A stretch of DNA of 64,000 nt from Cycas panzhihuaensis (taxonomy: Eukaryota; Cycadophyta). Positions within the stretch are counted from its first letter, which is position 1. The number at the start of each line of letters is the position of its first letter. The position numbers and the translations under genes are program-made. Where the stretch lies: positions 191,897,741-191,961,740 of the forward strand of contig CM041465.1 of assembly GCA_023213395.1 (NCBI GenBank). The letters run 5' to 3'. The notes beneath the pieces were generated by a model. The model was not told where the DNA came from. It did not search any database and saw only the letters and a list, made by a program, of their open reading frames with translations. Positions 12,236 through 25,184 of this stretch are shown here, in pieces.

Positions 12236-13151
12236 ATTATTTGATTTCTAGTCCCATAAGAAGTATCGGGCTCATTGGGTTATCTCTGATTACTGGATCT
12301 AGGTCCAGGTTGATTATTTTGGCCTTGGCCTTGAGATAGTTTTTGTTGGAGTTGAGGAGCCTATTGACCAAGAGGGCGTTGTCCTTGTTATCTACCTCTT
12401 CCTCTTCCGCGGGAATTACCACCTCTACGAGAGTATTGACCTTGATTTTTGGTATAACAAAGATCTTCTTCCACTTCAAAAGTAGCATCAACTGGATCTG
12501 ATATAGTGGCAAAGTTAGTATTAAAGGTCTTATCAAATTCAATGAACTTATCAGTAAGAGCCTCAAAGTTTAGGGTCTTCAAAGTGCCACTAGATTGAAG
12601 ACTTCCTAACAGATTTTTGTAATCTAGGATATGGAGATATGACTGAATCAAGAAAGCCTATGTAATGCATTGATTTTTAAAATCTTTATCAATGGCTTGC
12701 TTCATTGGACGAAGGAGATTGATTGTCTCACTTGCTTATCCTTTTTGCATTTTTAATTTGTTCATCTTCAACACTAAGTGAACAAATTCTAAGCTCGATT
12801 TAGTGTCAAAGTTCTTCTTAAGAACTTCAAGAACTTTCCATGATGTATCATGTACAACTTCATCAATGAGATTATGTAGGGAATAATCAGTGACAAGCAG
12901 TATCCCTGCATAGATTTTATCATCATCAAGTTCCCATTGGCGTTTAGTTGTAGCTTCAGTGGGAGCAGTTGGAACACCTCCTCCAAAAGCAGTTGAGATA
13001 GTTGTAGCTACAATAGATGGTATAGGTTGTAAGTGATCTCTCCATAGACCTTCATACTTTGCAATATTTCTGACACCAGTGAACCACATGTCCTAATTTT
13101 CTTTTCTTTTTAGAATGCAGTTCACATTTTGCTTGAACTGTGAAGACATGG
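12236..13151 (-). pseudogene. Inner copia gag
   Basis: The start codon is taken at 13151-13149 (minus), giving MSSQFKQNVN. A stop follows within 25 codons, then the open stretch 12736-13089 (MWFTGVRNIAKYEGLW, then ELDDDKIYAGILLVTDYSL and VLEVLKKNFDTKS), which is a copia gag (UBN2-type) core. Frame 12388-12651 gives the C-terminal part ending in an Arg/Gly-rich RGGNSRGRGRGR tail typical of nucleic-acid-binding gag ends. Gag would form the virus-like particle. Stops at about 13078 and 12735 and a frame change near 12400 break it. Confidence 0.85.
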
Positions 13152-15169
13152 TGTCTTTTGAGAAGGGAAGAAATGAACAAGGAATTATAAAAGTGATGGC
13201 AATAAATGACTAATCACTATTTACAAATGGGAAATATAATGAAGTAGTGTAGTAGAAAGAAGAAGAAGTGAGAATAGTTGCTCAAATATGAAGGGAGCAA
13301 CTTAGAGAAAAGTCACTAATACTTATGACAAATATTAACCTGACATAGTAAGAATATGAGAAGCACTATGATGAAAATTGGCCACTAACACTTATGGCAA
13401 CTATTAGCCTAATACAGCAAGAATATGAGAAGCACTATGATTGTGATTACACTATGGATTACTTTTTACAAATAAGTAAATGATCAATATATAAGATTGT
13501 AGGCCAATGTAAAAGTTGACATTATTGGGTTTACACAACTTGAAACTCAAATGTAGGATGCATAATCAACCTAATAACCTCTAACTTGTGTCCAATATGT
13601 AGTTGAGGTTGTTGAAGGGATGCCTAGGCTTCTAGCAGAATTAAGTTGGCCTTCACCCGCGATACCCGCAATTGTACTTGGTGATGAAATCTAAGTCACG
13701 ACAGAGGCCAGGTACTCCCAATCCTCACCTAGTTCACCAATGAGTAGCTATATATCTCCTCTAAAGATTGGTATGTGCATACCCATGGCTATGATAGATA
13801 TTGGATCGAGTATATTTTAATCTTATATTAAAGTTTCAATTTTCCTGGTTAGTTATCAAGATGATCCCTGATTGAGGCACGATGGTATGGCTAACCAAAC
13901 CTCACCAATATTCTGGTTTAGTCTAGTCTCAACTTGAAACCCACACCTCCTTTATGGCATAGTGTTCTACCAACAAAGGTATCTCAACCTTGACGAGTGT
14001 GTGAACAAGTATAAGATGGCAGAAAATAGTGCACGTGATGCATTCCTTTTAGGAAGAGTAAAAAGATTATCGAATTGCATCAAACGTACATTTAACTGAA
14101 AATAGAATGCTTGCTTAGAGTGCTTACTTGAAGTGTCTTTAGAATACTTGCTTTGAGTGATTTTAGAGTGATGAAATGTAATGTTAATAAGTGAGTGAGG
14201 ACATTGGATATTGCTCCGATCTAGATTTTTTTTTCTCACTTTTACAATGGGCTTTTAAGCCTTATAAAAAGAAAGAAGAAATTTTCTTCACTTTTTTTTT
14301 TTTTTGTTAATACAAAAGAAAGTAGTCTTCACTAAATCATCAATAACTTTCTCCCACGATGATGAAATGGAGTGCCGATTTTTGTACTACAAACTAGACT
14401 CAGATCTTCATCTTTAGGAAGTAGAATGAGGTCCAAATGAGTTCTGGAAAGTTTTTTATAGCCCCACAAATTTAGGAGATTATATTTCTCTAGAATTCTT
14501 ACTAAAAATAACTACTATACACTAAAATAGCAATAACTTCCTCATACGGCATCAAAATTGGGTTCTAGTTTTTTTAATAAAAAGTAGACTCAAAGCCTCA
14601 TCTTTGACAATTGGAATCACATCAATTAGATCTCTTTAGATGATTTTGCAGACCTATGAAGTTTAGTAAACAAATTTTATTTTTGTAGAAATTTTAACTT
14701 GCTAATATCTCATTAACACATGATACCATATGAAATTTCCATCATTTTTTAATCAGCAGGATCCCAATATAGGCAAGGTGAGAGAATACAATGATGGATA
14801 TTTTAAATGGATTGAAATTCTTTTTAAAAAATGGGTAAAACCCCCCCTTACAATCATTCTTCTAAATCTTTGAAAAAATTTCGTGACATTTTCATTGTTA
14901 AATGGACAAAAAGAGGGGAAAGAAAAAGAAGAATAAGATAGCATGAATGGACACCAAAGGATTGGAATCCTTGGGTCTTACAACTCCTTGTATTGTGCTT
15001 CTAAACCTACAAAAGATAAAGAGAAAGCAAACAAAACAAAATATGCTATCATAATAACTTGAAAATATTTCTAAATCCACTTTCACAATCTCCTTCACCA
15101 CATGGATTATGGAGAAGAAGGAAGTGATGGATCCATTACAAATATAAGTGAGGAATATGAAGGAAGTAA
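13152..15169 (-). other. 5' leader of the inner copia
   Basis: About 2 kb of untranslated leader lies between the primer site and gag. It holds an imperfect tandem duplication of about 65 bp at 13312-13441 (both units end AATATGAGAAGCACTATGAT). It also has two diverged direct repeats near 14340-14480 and 14536-14690, sharing AATAACTT-CTC and AGTAGACTCA-type strings. The open frames 13967-14239 and 14898-15182 have no recognisable domain. Confidence 0.6.
13312..13441. repeat. Imperfect tandem duplication, unit about 65 bp
   Basis: Both units run CACTAA-ACTTATG-CAA-TATTA-CCT and end AAGAATATGAGAAGCACTATGAT. The second unit starts near 13380. It lies in the inner copia leader. Confidence 0.8.
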
Positions 15170-15181
15170 GCTCAAATACCA
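15170..15181 (-). other. Primer-binding site of the inner copia
   Basis: On the minus strand TGGTATTTGAGC follows the LTR by two bases. It differs by two bases from the initiator Met-tRNA complement TGGTATCAGAGC. Confidence 0.72.
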
Positions 15182-15183
15182 CA

Positions 15184-15481
15184 TGAAAAGAGTAGATCTA
15201 TCCTTCATCTCCATGCACTAAACACAAAGCTAAACATGGGAGCAAGAGAGACTTGAGAGAAAGAAAGTAGCTCTCACAAAATAGGGAGGTAAGAAAGAAC
15301 CTCCTCCATTAAGATTTTACTTGTATATTGAGAGAGGGAACATTAGAGTTAGGTGAAATGAAATCACACATAATGCACATGAAAGTGAATTTCATTTAAG
15401 TGATCTAATTTAAAGTTTACTTAAGATCCTTTTTTGAAATAATCAACTAATATAATGACCTTGTGACATTAACCCTTTTCA
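15184..15481 (-). repeat. 5' LTR of the inner copia
   Basis: This 298-bp partner of 7991-8287 has the same TGAAAAG...CTTTTCA ends. AAAAT follows it as the target-site duplication copy. Confidence 0.93.
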
Positions 15482-15486
15482 AAAAT

Positions 15487-16650
15487 ATACTTGCTTATAG
15501 ATCTTTTGCTATCAAGATCACCAACCCAATCAACATCAATAAAACCTCTTAGGTTCACTATTCTACTCTCTTTGGGATCTCTTTGATAGTAAATTCCATA
15601 GTTTGATGTACCTTGTAGATACCTGAAGATCCTTTTCATAGCCACTGAATGCTCATTGCCTAGGTTTGACATATGCCTGCTAACTACTCCCACTGCATGG
15701 GTAATGTATGGTCGAGTGCAAACCATCGCATACATCAGGCTACCAATAACACTAGCATAAGGGACAAATGCTATGTCTTCAACTTCTTGTTGAGTCTTTG
15801 GGAATTATTCAACTGATAGTTTTTTACCAACAAGAAGAGGAACATTAACTAGTTTACTATCCTACAACTTGAACTGTTACAATATTGTCTCAATCTACTA
15901 TCTTTGGCTAAGCCAAATCTTCTTATTTCTCCTATCCCTTTTAATCTCAATGCCCAAAATAAAATGTACAATACCAAGGTCCTTCATCTCAAAGTGAGAT
16001 GCCAGTTGGCCTTTCACAAGTTAGTTTATTTTTTTATTGTTACCAAGTAAAAGGATGCCATCAACATATAAAGCTAGAGTAACAAAATGATCACCAACCT
16101 ACTTATAATAAATATAATGATCCGCTTTATTATACACAAAGCCATCCACTAACATATATGAATCAAACTTCTTATACCACATCCTAGGTGACTGTTTCAA
16201 GCCATATAATGACTTCTTCAACCTACACACCATATTCTCCTTTCCTGCAACTTCAAACCTTTTAAGCTATAATATATAAATTTTTTTCTCGAGGTTACCA
16301 TGAAGAAATATAGTCTTCATATCTATTTGATCCACCTCAAGGTCATAGGCAGTTGTTACAGGCAATAAAAATCTATTGAAGTAACTTTTTCAACAGGAGA
16401 AAATACCTCACCAAAATCTATTCTCTTGACCTAAGAATAGCCCTTTGCTACCAAGCAAGCTTTGCACTTTTCTACAGTACCATCTGCTTGAAACTTCTTC
16501 TTAAAGATCCATTTGTTATCAGCAAGTTTTCTCAGGTAGATCTACTAAAGCCCATGTGTTATTTTTATCTAAGGTCATCATTTCTTCTTGCATGGCCTTC
16601 ATCTAGAGTTCGCTCTCTTTTGATTGTAAAGCCTCCAAAATAGTACCTAG
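15487..16650 (-). pseudogene. Outer copia RT and N-terminal part of RNase H
   Basis: Recognised minus-strand pieces run from KAMQEEMMTLDKNNTW at about 16620, through YDLEVDQIDMKTIFLHGNL and [19 protein letters not shown], to LALYVDGILLLGNN at about 16050-16090 and SLMYAMVCTRPYITHAVGVV (15735-15680). It ends with FIDVDWVGDLDSKRSISKYIF, the start of RNase H, at the nested insertion. The catalytic YVDD box reads YVDG, so the second Asp is lost. Stops and frame shifts are frequent. The 15469-15735 frame is the longest open piece. Confidence 0.88.
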
Positions 16651-17880
16651 ATTATCATCTATAGTAGATAAAATAAAAGATTAGTGATGAAAGTCTTTAG
16701 GAATATATGTGTCAAGCTATCTTTTCTTATGAATTGATCTTCTCAAGATGTAGGGTTCTTGAGGTTGAGATGGCTTTATAATTGGTTCTTCCTCTTTAGT
16801 TGACCCATATTTTAATGTGGAATCTTCATCCCTTACCTCAAATTATACCTTCTTAGAGTGTTCCCCCTTTGATTCTTTATCCTACTTTAGAGACTTGAAC
16901 TTCTCTCTAAAGACAACATCATGACTATACATTACCTTTTGTGTTTCAAGGTTATAAAACTTATATCCTTTAACACCATCACCATAGCCAATGAAAATAG
17001 TCTTTTATGCTTTGAAATCAAGCTTAGTCCTCTGTTGTTTAGGAACATGCATAAAAGCTTCATAACCAAAAACTCTAAGATGACCAAGAGATGGTTTCTT
17101 ACTAAACCACACTTCTTCAGGTGTTGTGTACACTAAGGTAGTTGTTAGTGAATTATTTATCAAGTAACTCACAATCATCATAACCTCAACCTAGAATTTC
17201 TTCTCTAATCTAACAGCACTGAGCATACTCCTTGATCTCTCCAGCAAGGTCCTATTCATCCTTTTAACAACTCCGTTCTATTATGGCATATAAGGAATTA
17301 TCTTTTGCCTTGTTATCCCACACTGCTTACAGAACTGCTCAAACTCCTTTGAGCAAAACTCTCCTCTATTATTAGTCCTTAGTACCTTAATTTGCCAGTC
17401 ATTCTAATTCTTGAGCAAGACCTTGAATTCTTTGAATTTACTAAAGACTTTAGATTTCTACTTGAGAAAGTACAACCATGTCTTTCTATAGAAGTCATCT
17501 ATAAATGAGACAAAGTATTTAAACCCACCTAATGAGGGTACATTAACAGGTCCAAAAACATCGCTATATACCGATTGTAGAATACCCTTTGCTCTCTTTG
17601 AGCCTGAAGGAAAGCTAACTTGATATTGTTTGCCATACATACAATACTCACATAAATCAAAATCAAAAGAGTCATTAATTCTAGAAATGTCTTTTGCCAT
17701 ATCTTTGGAGAATAAATTATGGAGGCTTTTCTCTCTAATATGGCCTAATCTCTGAGGCCACGTCATAGTTTTACTAGCAAGTGATATTTGAGTCATGCCT
17801 TCATTATTGCTACTTTCTGTAATAACTAGACTGCAACTACCATCACACATCGTACTTGCATCAAGCTTATATAGTATTCT
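16651..17880 (-). pseudogene. Outer copia integrase
   Basis: Frame 17458-17850 gives GAG-pre-integrase and the integrase N-terminus: RLGHIREKSLHNL, CEYCMYGKQYQVSF (the HHCC zinc motif), VYSDVFGPV and FVSFIDDFYRKTWLYFL. Downstream the second catalytic region reads LRTNNRGEF with the Asp changed to Asn (codon 17370-17372). The Glu region reads NGVVKRMNRT with Glu changed to Lys (17263-17265). The C-terminal part (FGYEAFMHVPKQQRTKLD, YNLETQKVMYSHDVVF) runs to about 16880. Integrase would insert the cDNA; two of its three catalytic acids are gone. Confidence 0.88.
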
Positions 17881-18330
17881 AAATCAAACCCCTCTTGTTA
17901 ACACCAATGCTTCTTGAACTATTCTGTAACTATTTTTATTAAAAATCACTTTCATTCCTACATCATCCAATTGACTGACAGATAATAGACTCATAGCCAA
18001 ACCAGGAATATAACTCACATCAAGGATAGTTTTAACCCTTCCACCCCCAAATTGAACCTTCGCCCTTCCATGACCTATAATTTTATATGGGTAATGATCC
18101 CCAAGAAATACTTTACCTCTATCAATACTTGTATATTCACAAAACCACTCTCTATGGGGAGTAACATGAAGTAAAGCACCAGACTCAATTAACTAAGACT
18201 CAACATTTGACAACTTACCTGAGGTTACCAAATAAACATTGCCATTAACTTCATCAAAGGCTTTTTCTACCGTAGAAGAAGTAGCTTTAGGTGACTTTCC
18301 CTTGTCAACCTTGACTCAACACTGCCTCTT
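17881..18330 (-). pseudogene. Outer copia protease
   Basis: The minus strand reads LIESGALLHVTPHREWF near 18165-18215, where the usual Asp-Ser-Gly-Ala of the retropepsin active site has become Glu-Ser-Gly-Ala. YKIIGHGRAKVQFGGG, YIPGLAMSLLSVSQL and related copia protease landmarks follow. The reading is largely open, with one stop beside the active site. Confidence 0.82.
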
Positions 18331-19031
18331 CATATAGTCAACCTTCCCACATCTCTAGCATACCAAGGGGCCTCTACCTAGAGATTTAGATTTTCCTTTA
18401 GATTTTGGCCATCTATTCTTAGGCCTTTGTTGGTCACGATCCAACATTCAACCTCTCACCGCTAATTTTTCTTTTGACTAATCCTTAGAAGATTTTTGCC
18501 TTATGTCTTTTGACAATAGAACAGTAACAACGTCATCAAATTTTAGGGTAGGAGCAGCCATGCTGCTAATCATCATTACAAGATTATTCCAAGAATTAGG
18601 AAGTGAACATAATAGAGTAATACATCTATCTTCTTCAGACATTGTTACCCCAACTGAAACAAGATAGCTCACCACAGTGTTAATGAGATGATCTACAACT
18701 ACATCCTGAGTGAATATAGCTTTTTTTGAAGAAATAACTTATTAACCAAGGGCTTAGTCTAATATAAAGCCTCTAACTTTCTCTATAGATCTTTAGTTGT
18801 AAACTCTATAGCAACATTTAACAATACCATGTCTTCAAGGTATAACCTTATCGAACTGATTACCTTTTAATCAAGCTTCTTCTAGTCTTTATCACCCATA
18901 ATCGTAGGCTTTGTTCTTACTATAGTGATCTACTGATCCTTCTTGATGAGAATATCTTCCATCTTTAGCTTCCACAACTCAAAGTTCTGGTCATTGAACT
19001 TTTCAATCTCCATCTTTGTAGTGCTTGCCAT
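18331..19031 (-). pseudogene. Outer copia gag
   Basis: The start is taken at 19031 (minus), reading MASTTKMEIEKFNDQNFEL, a very typical copia gag N-terminus. It continues WKLKMEDILIKKDQ, DWKKLD, then the open piece 18478-18675 (SVGVTMSEEDRCITLLCSLP). The zinc knuckle (CRCGKVDYMKRQC-like, with a stop before the first Cys) is near 18330-18370. It would encode the capsid/nucleocapsid of the particle. At least five stops interrupt it, several at positions that are Trp in relatives. Confidence 0.85.
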
Positions 19032-19103
19032 GATTTTCGCACTTAAGTTCACCAAACAAAGCTTCTACTTACCAAATGGCTTCCCATAGAACTAAAACCC
19101 TTA

Positions 19104-19115
19104 GCTTTGATACCA
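19104..19115 (-). other. Primer-binding site of the outer copia
   Basis: On the minus strand TGGTATCAAAGC lies three bases downstream of the 5' LTR. Confidence 0.85.
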
Positions 19116-19118
19116 AAT

Positions 19119-19617
19119 GAAGAGAAAATATAACCGCAGAAGTAATGTGATAACAGAACTTTACACCATGCAAAGAACAAATAGCATAAACAAGTCAAGC
19201 ACTCAATAAAGAACACTAGGAGATTCAAGTCTAAGCATAGACCTTTTATTAATCTAAGCAATAGTTAAAGAATTATAGAGATGAATAAATCCCAACTCTT
19301 CTCTTTGTCTGATCAAAGACTTATCCACAACCATGTTATATGTGTTATTATATAAGAATATATAGACACAACATTACAAGATATCGCCTTGCGGTTTTAC
19401 AATATAATGGGCATAAACCATGAGCCGATAAAGACCCCCATAAGATACCCAAAAAGAATTTTAGGGACTCCTACCCCTTAAACTCTACATAGGGGGCCGC
19501 TGGCCCCCCAAACCCCCCAGTTAGAGGCCCTACAACGTGCCTCCAGACCCCACAAAGGGTCTCAAGTGTAACGCCTATACCCATGTAACACTTGCAAAGT
19601 GTTCAACATACCTAATA
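19119..19617 (-). repeat. 5' LTR of the outer copia element
   Basis: This 499-bp partner of 7037-7538 is followed by AAGAC. On the minus strand its first bases read TATTAGG (TG decayed to TA) and its end CTCTTCA is intact. Confidence 0.92.
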
Positions 19618-19622
19618 AAGAC
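19618..19622. repeat. Target-site duplication AAGAC, right copy
   Basis: Identical to 7032-7036 and immediately adjacent to the right LTR. Confidence 0.8.
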
Positions 19623-22600
19623 TAAAGAGATGAATATAGTAAATTCAAAGATATTAAACATTAAGGGGAATGCTAGAATGATTATTCATATATATAATAT
19701 TTAATGTTAATGTTGTGAATACCCACACATAGCCCCACTCACCAGATACATTAAGAGATGTGGTATATATACTTATCCATGTACATATACTATTGGATGA
19801 TATATAGACTCTAGAGAAATTATAAGCTATTCATAAGGTGACTATTGATATAAATTTGTACACACACCACTTGAGAACTTGAGAAAGGTCTTTGATGAAG
19901 AGATGTATTCATTCTGATATCAAAGAGGAGCTCCTAATTCTAACCTTTTCTCATAGTTTTTTCTACAATGAGTTTTTCACATAAATATGTTGTTTCTCTT
20001 GTGATAAATGTTTATTGCATATTTGACTTATTTCATTATTTTATATTTATATTTATTCTTTTACGTGTATATTTCTCATAAGATAATTTATTGATTATAT
20101 ATATTTGATATATTTTTGTTATGCATACTTACTACATCACAACATGATGTCGAACTTAAATTCTAAATTCTAACAGCCTTTAGGTTATTATATAACCCCC
20201 TTTGAACCTTCAAACATTCACCTATTCACTCCTTATCTTCCTATTGCCAAGATGAGAACCCTAAGGGAATCTTGCTTAAGAAAGAGGCAATGGGTAGAGT
20301 GGAGGAGGAGTCTCTCTCTTCATAAGAATTTTTTACCTTATTAGTAAGATTGGGCATTATTTTTGGGGCATTTTCTTCTTCCTTATTACTATTTATGTCT
20401 TATAATATTATATACTTTAAATAATACTTTAGATGAATAAAACTTCTCTTATATTGCCTTTCCTCTTCTAACCTCTTAAATTGTCACTCCATGGTGGTTA
20501 ATCAAGACTCTTGGTTGTGGGCCAATAATTTTCCAATTGAACTCATCTCTTGTAGAGTTTCAATCATTGTTTATAAATATGATAGTAATAACTCAAACCT
20601 CTATCTTATTAGATTATTATTTGCTCTCCAATCCTTCCTTGGATCCCTCATACCAATGCCTATAATCGCATTAATAACTAAGTCACTATTTTTAAGGTAT
20701 GGATTATATAATTCAAACTATGGTTATTTTATAATGGGACTTAGAACTAGTATGTAAGCCTCCATAGAATACACCTTTTAAGCTCTAACAGTGGCATAAG
20801 TCTATAACATGTTTCATTATATCCATATCCCCCATTGAGTGCACTAGTGTTAGCAAATACTAAGTTTGGTTGCAAACAAATTGAAGGGCCTTATGAACCC
20901 TAATTTTTATGCCACTAGTTCATCCATGCTACAAATAATTCCATGTCATGCTTTCACCTTTGTGCACAAAGTTCTCATACATTACCATTGACAAAAGGGT
21001 ACTACTTACCCTCACATATTTGTATAAGTGAAATGCTTGTCCTCTAAGGAAATTGCATGTCTTAACATAGTAATAACATGAAGAGGCATTACATCTTTTA
21101 CTAAGTGGCATGTGGCATTACTCATCACTTCTTGCATCATCCTAAGCCATAAGAGCATGTCATTAGTTAATCCCTTTGATTGTCCATATGTCTTTATTTT
21201 TATAACCATCAAAAGACAACTTTGAATTGTGCATATTCTTCCATTTTTCAACCTCAACAGTAGTGTATTAAATGATTAACATTATTTATTACATAAGGAA
21301 CATTATTTTAAACTGGATTAACACTTTTAATATATTTGCACAATAATCATTACTAAAAACTAGTTAGTCATGCTTGTATTATATCAATGGGAGAAACATT
21401 ATGCATGCATAAATCAATAGATTTAAAAAATCTACAAAGTATCGAATAATTATGTCAACAAAAAGTTAATATATGAGAAGATAAACTTATAGCACACCCT
21501 TCTTATTATCATACCTAATTTTGCTTCACCTTTAAACTATGGTTTTAATGGCTAAATTTACTACCCTGGTTAAGTTATATTATTGTGGACTATTGCTTGT
21601 CAATAACTTTCATTTGCTAATCCCTTATTTCTCAATAAGTTCCTTAAATACAGATTTAAAATAAGTCTTATGTAATACAGATGTTAAATATTAAGTATGG
21701 CCTAGTTTATATATATATATATGTACATGTATGAACTTTAATCCTCTAAGTCCATTGCATGAAATGAGCATCAAATATATGATGAACCTAGTTTAGGGAA
21801 AACTCCACCTCTTTTTTATCCCATTAGGATTAACTTCACTTAAGTATTAATAGTTTTATGCCTTTTAAGGAGCTCTAACCCTCATTAAGCCTCCATTTTA
21901 CCTTCCTCATTTCATAACCATCATGTAATGGCTTTGTGATATCTTTGACAAGCTTGTGTCCTTTCTAAATGAATTTATATTATAATATTACATGTATGAG
22001 TTGCTTGCCACTCTTTTTAGGTTTATCAATTATTATTTTTTAGAGCTAGTACTTTCTTAATTAGAATAAAACTCATAAATACCTCTTATGGAATTTTATA
22101 TAATTGGTATAAGAGCTTCCACTACAATCTAATTCACCCTTTTTATTAACTATTATGACCTTCATTTTAAAGTAGGAATGATTCCAATGACATTCATAAG
22201 TAGAAGTAACAAGGCTACCAAAAAGGAACCATTAAGCACCTCTATCAATGAGAAATGGTTGATTTAAAAGCCAATGTTAAGTAAATAAAATGGCCTGCTT
22301 CATATGCCTTTTTAATAATTTCTCTAAAGTAAAGGATCTTAAAGCTTACCTCCTTTTAAGTCTCATATAACTTTTGATAATAAAGTTTCAAGACCATAGA
22401 CTATGCACTCTCCTTATTTTAATTCATAGTAATGCCATGGGTATTTAAGACCTTATTAATTGAAATTTTTTTATAATGATCATCAATACGATAATAAAGT
22501 GAATGTTGATAACCCTTCCTTGATTATTTTAGGTAGATCTCCAATTTAGCTATAACAATTTAGCATAGTCAACCATAACATATAAGAGACATAATATATC

Positions 22601-23297
22601 ATTATGTTTATTCTAATAGCATCATAGTTAGTACTACATTTATTTAAGTGATGCATTATTAATTTATTCTTAATATTTCTTAAGGCATTTTTTTTTAATT
22701 AAGTAATATGCATAATTTTAAATAAGACCTTCATTTTATGCTCATCACTTATAAGTAAGCTACAACAGAACTCTTAGTATGATTATGACATCATAAAGCC
22801 ATTGCCTTTGCTTAGAAGACAAAGGTTTGTTAATTTATGATGACTATTACCACATGAAGATTGAATTGATTTAACACATATCACATATAGTTCAAACTAA
22901 ATCTTCTCTTTTGATGGGCGATTTATTCAAAAAACACATGTAATGGTCAACATTGCTTTCAAGTATGGAGGAATTAATGGGATTAATGATAAGCAAATAA
23001 TAACTTTGGCAAGTTATTTTGATATAAATTTTTCTAAGAATTATCCTTTTTAACTTTAAAGCAAATTTGTTGGGATTTTAGATCGCTAAACTACTAGGAA
23101 AATATATAAGTTAAATTGTCATGATCCATGACCTTAATTAAGATTGATTAAAGGTTAAATCAGGAGGATTTACAATTGTTATGATCTCTATAACCTAGGG
23201 ATAGTATAACATAGTTAATATAATAGGTTAATATTATTGATTAAGAATGATAAAATTAGTGGTTAGTGCTAATGTAGAAATAAAATAATAGGGAAGT
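19623..23297. other. Unassigned AT-rich DNA
   Basis: About 3.7 kb without recognisable protein motifs, LTR pair or RNA gene. The longest frame (20491-20757) has no domain I can name. It is probably decayed transposon sequence. Confidence 0.5.
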
Positions 23298-23509
23298 TAT
23301 AGTGGATATGGCATCCACTACTAAAATTAAAAGGTAAGTTTAATAAACATTTTTGTCATAAATATACATTTTATTGAATTGAATTAAATATAATATCTTT
23401 ACATGATTTCATGGTTGTACTTTTGCCAATGAGGTACCCTTTATGAGAAGTCATGACTATTGATAACTAGCATGTTAATATTGGTTAATTGGTTGCAAGG
23501 CTTGCAACA
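23298..23509 (-). repeat. 3' LTR of the non-coding LTR element
   Basis: On the minus strand it starts TGTTGCAAGCC. It is about 37 bp shorter than the partner at 36770-37018, which carries an extra TAAATATACATATCAC-type stretch. Confidence 0.78.
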
Positions 23510-23524
23510 AGTCCCTCCCCTTTC
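23510..23524 (-). other. Polypurine tract
   Basis: On the minus strand GAAAGGGGAGGGACT directly precedes the LTR start TGTTGC. Confidence 0.75.
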
Positions 23525-24560
23525 AAAATGCTTTACCCTCAAAGCATGGGAAGTCTTCAAAAGCTTCTTAATGCCACCTCTTGTTACTACTAAGATGTCC
23601 AAAGGGGTCCTTTTATCCTTATGTTGATATATGAAAGATGTTATTACATAATTTACTGGTAAGAAATAACGTAGGTTAGGTATGATTTCTGCTAATTGAT
23701 TTAATGAGTCAAGAAGGTATGATCTCATGGGTTGATTTTCTATATCAAAAAGGCATTGTCCCATAATATAATAAGTTATAAATTCATAAAAGTGGGGATC
23801 CAAATACTCTTGTAAAGTATATAATGGGGACCTCTCCTTATGGTAAATTAATATATTATTTTCATGTTGTATGGAATGATCTTAAGGATTCACAAGCATA
23901 CCAAGTTTATGAGTGCTATGCTCAAGCATGCTAAAATTGTGGATTTCATAAAGAGAAGATTCACATTGCGATCTAAAATTTCACTTTCAATAAGAAGAGG
24001 GTCCATCTTATCATCCAATGATTCATCTTGCACCTTAAGTAGCACATCATATTCCCTCTAGACTTCTAGTTCTAAGGGGGTCATACTATTATTTAGTAGA
24101 GATATAGGTGAAGTAAGGTCCTCAATATCCTCATCAAAAGTTTGTGAAAGTAAGAAATTAGCTCAGTCATTATTGTTGTCATGGTTGTTATGTGATTTAG
24201 GAGCTTTTGGTTTACACTTGTCTTGTTTAATATAAGCTTTTCAAGGATGTTCTTTATTTGTTTTATCCATTGTATAATGGCATTGAGACAAGCATTAATG
24301 TTTCTATTGGAATCTCCCTTGTTTTCCATTCTTTGTTTCTACATATATTATATTATATTATGTTTTATAAAACTGGAATAAAGCTCCAATGTTTAGTTCA
24401 CAAGTTGCTCAATGAGTTAGTCTATATATTTTTTCTTGTATCAATATTTTTTATGATATACCAATCAATATATATTTCTATGTATTGTTTTTAACCCACA
24501 TGTCAAGGTATATGGTTCATTTTTTTATGTTGAATTGCAAAGGTAAGCAACAATTATATA
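23525..24560 (-). other. Interior of the non-coding LTR element, left part
   Basis: There is no retrotransposon domain. The 23441-23803 minus frame runs from here into the LTR and has no known motif. A weak minus-strand run near 23990-24110 (DESLDDKMDPLL, EILDRNVNLLF) looks protein-like in composition, but I cannot assign it. Confidence 0.45.

Positions 24561-25184
<624 letters not shown>

Larger units (their letters stand above)
7991..15481 (-). mobile_element. Inner Ty1/copia element (minus strand) nested in RNase H of the outer copia
   Basis: LTRs of 297 and 298 bp (7991-8287 and 15184-15481) start TGAAAAG and end CTTTTCA, a 7-bp inverted terminal match. The flanking 5-mers are AAAAC (7986-7990) and AAAAT (15482-15486), a target-site duplication with one change. 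The primer-type sequence TGGTATTTGAGC (minus, 15170-15181) and a purine tract (8288-8300) fix the orientation. The minus strand encodes, from 13151 down, gag with zinc knuckle, protease, integrase, RT and RNase H. The coding region is much more legible than that of neighbouring elements, with open segments of 87 to 234 codons. It still has stops, frameshifts and a deletion in integrase. Confidence 0.93.
7037..19617 (-). mobile_element. Outer Ty1/copia element (minus strand), split by a nested copia
   Basis: LTRs of about 500 bp (7037-7538 and 19119-19617) share sequence throughout and are flanked by AAGAC. The primer site (TGGTATCAAAGC, minus) is at 19104-19115 and the polypurine tract at 7539-7549. 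Reading the minus strand from 19031 down gives gag, zinc knuckle, protease, GAG-pre-integrase, integrase, RT and RNase H, the order of Ty1/copia. The pol frame stops being recognisable at 15487, where a second element (7991-15481) is inserted, and resumes at 7985 in the middle of RNase H. Without the insertion the element would be about 5.1 kb, a normal copia length. Stops, frameshifts and changed catalytic residues show it is dead. Confidence 0.93.

Noticed and set aside
13967-14239. 90-codon minus-strand frame in the inner copia leader
   Set aside because: It lies upstream of the gag start in untranslated leader and has no domain. Leaders of this type contain chance frames.
23441-23803. 120-codon minus-strand frame at the left LTR of the non-coding element
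   Set aside because: It reads through the polypurine tract into the LTR, which real retrotransposon proteins rarely do, and shows no motif.
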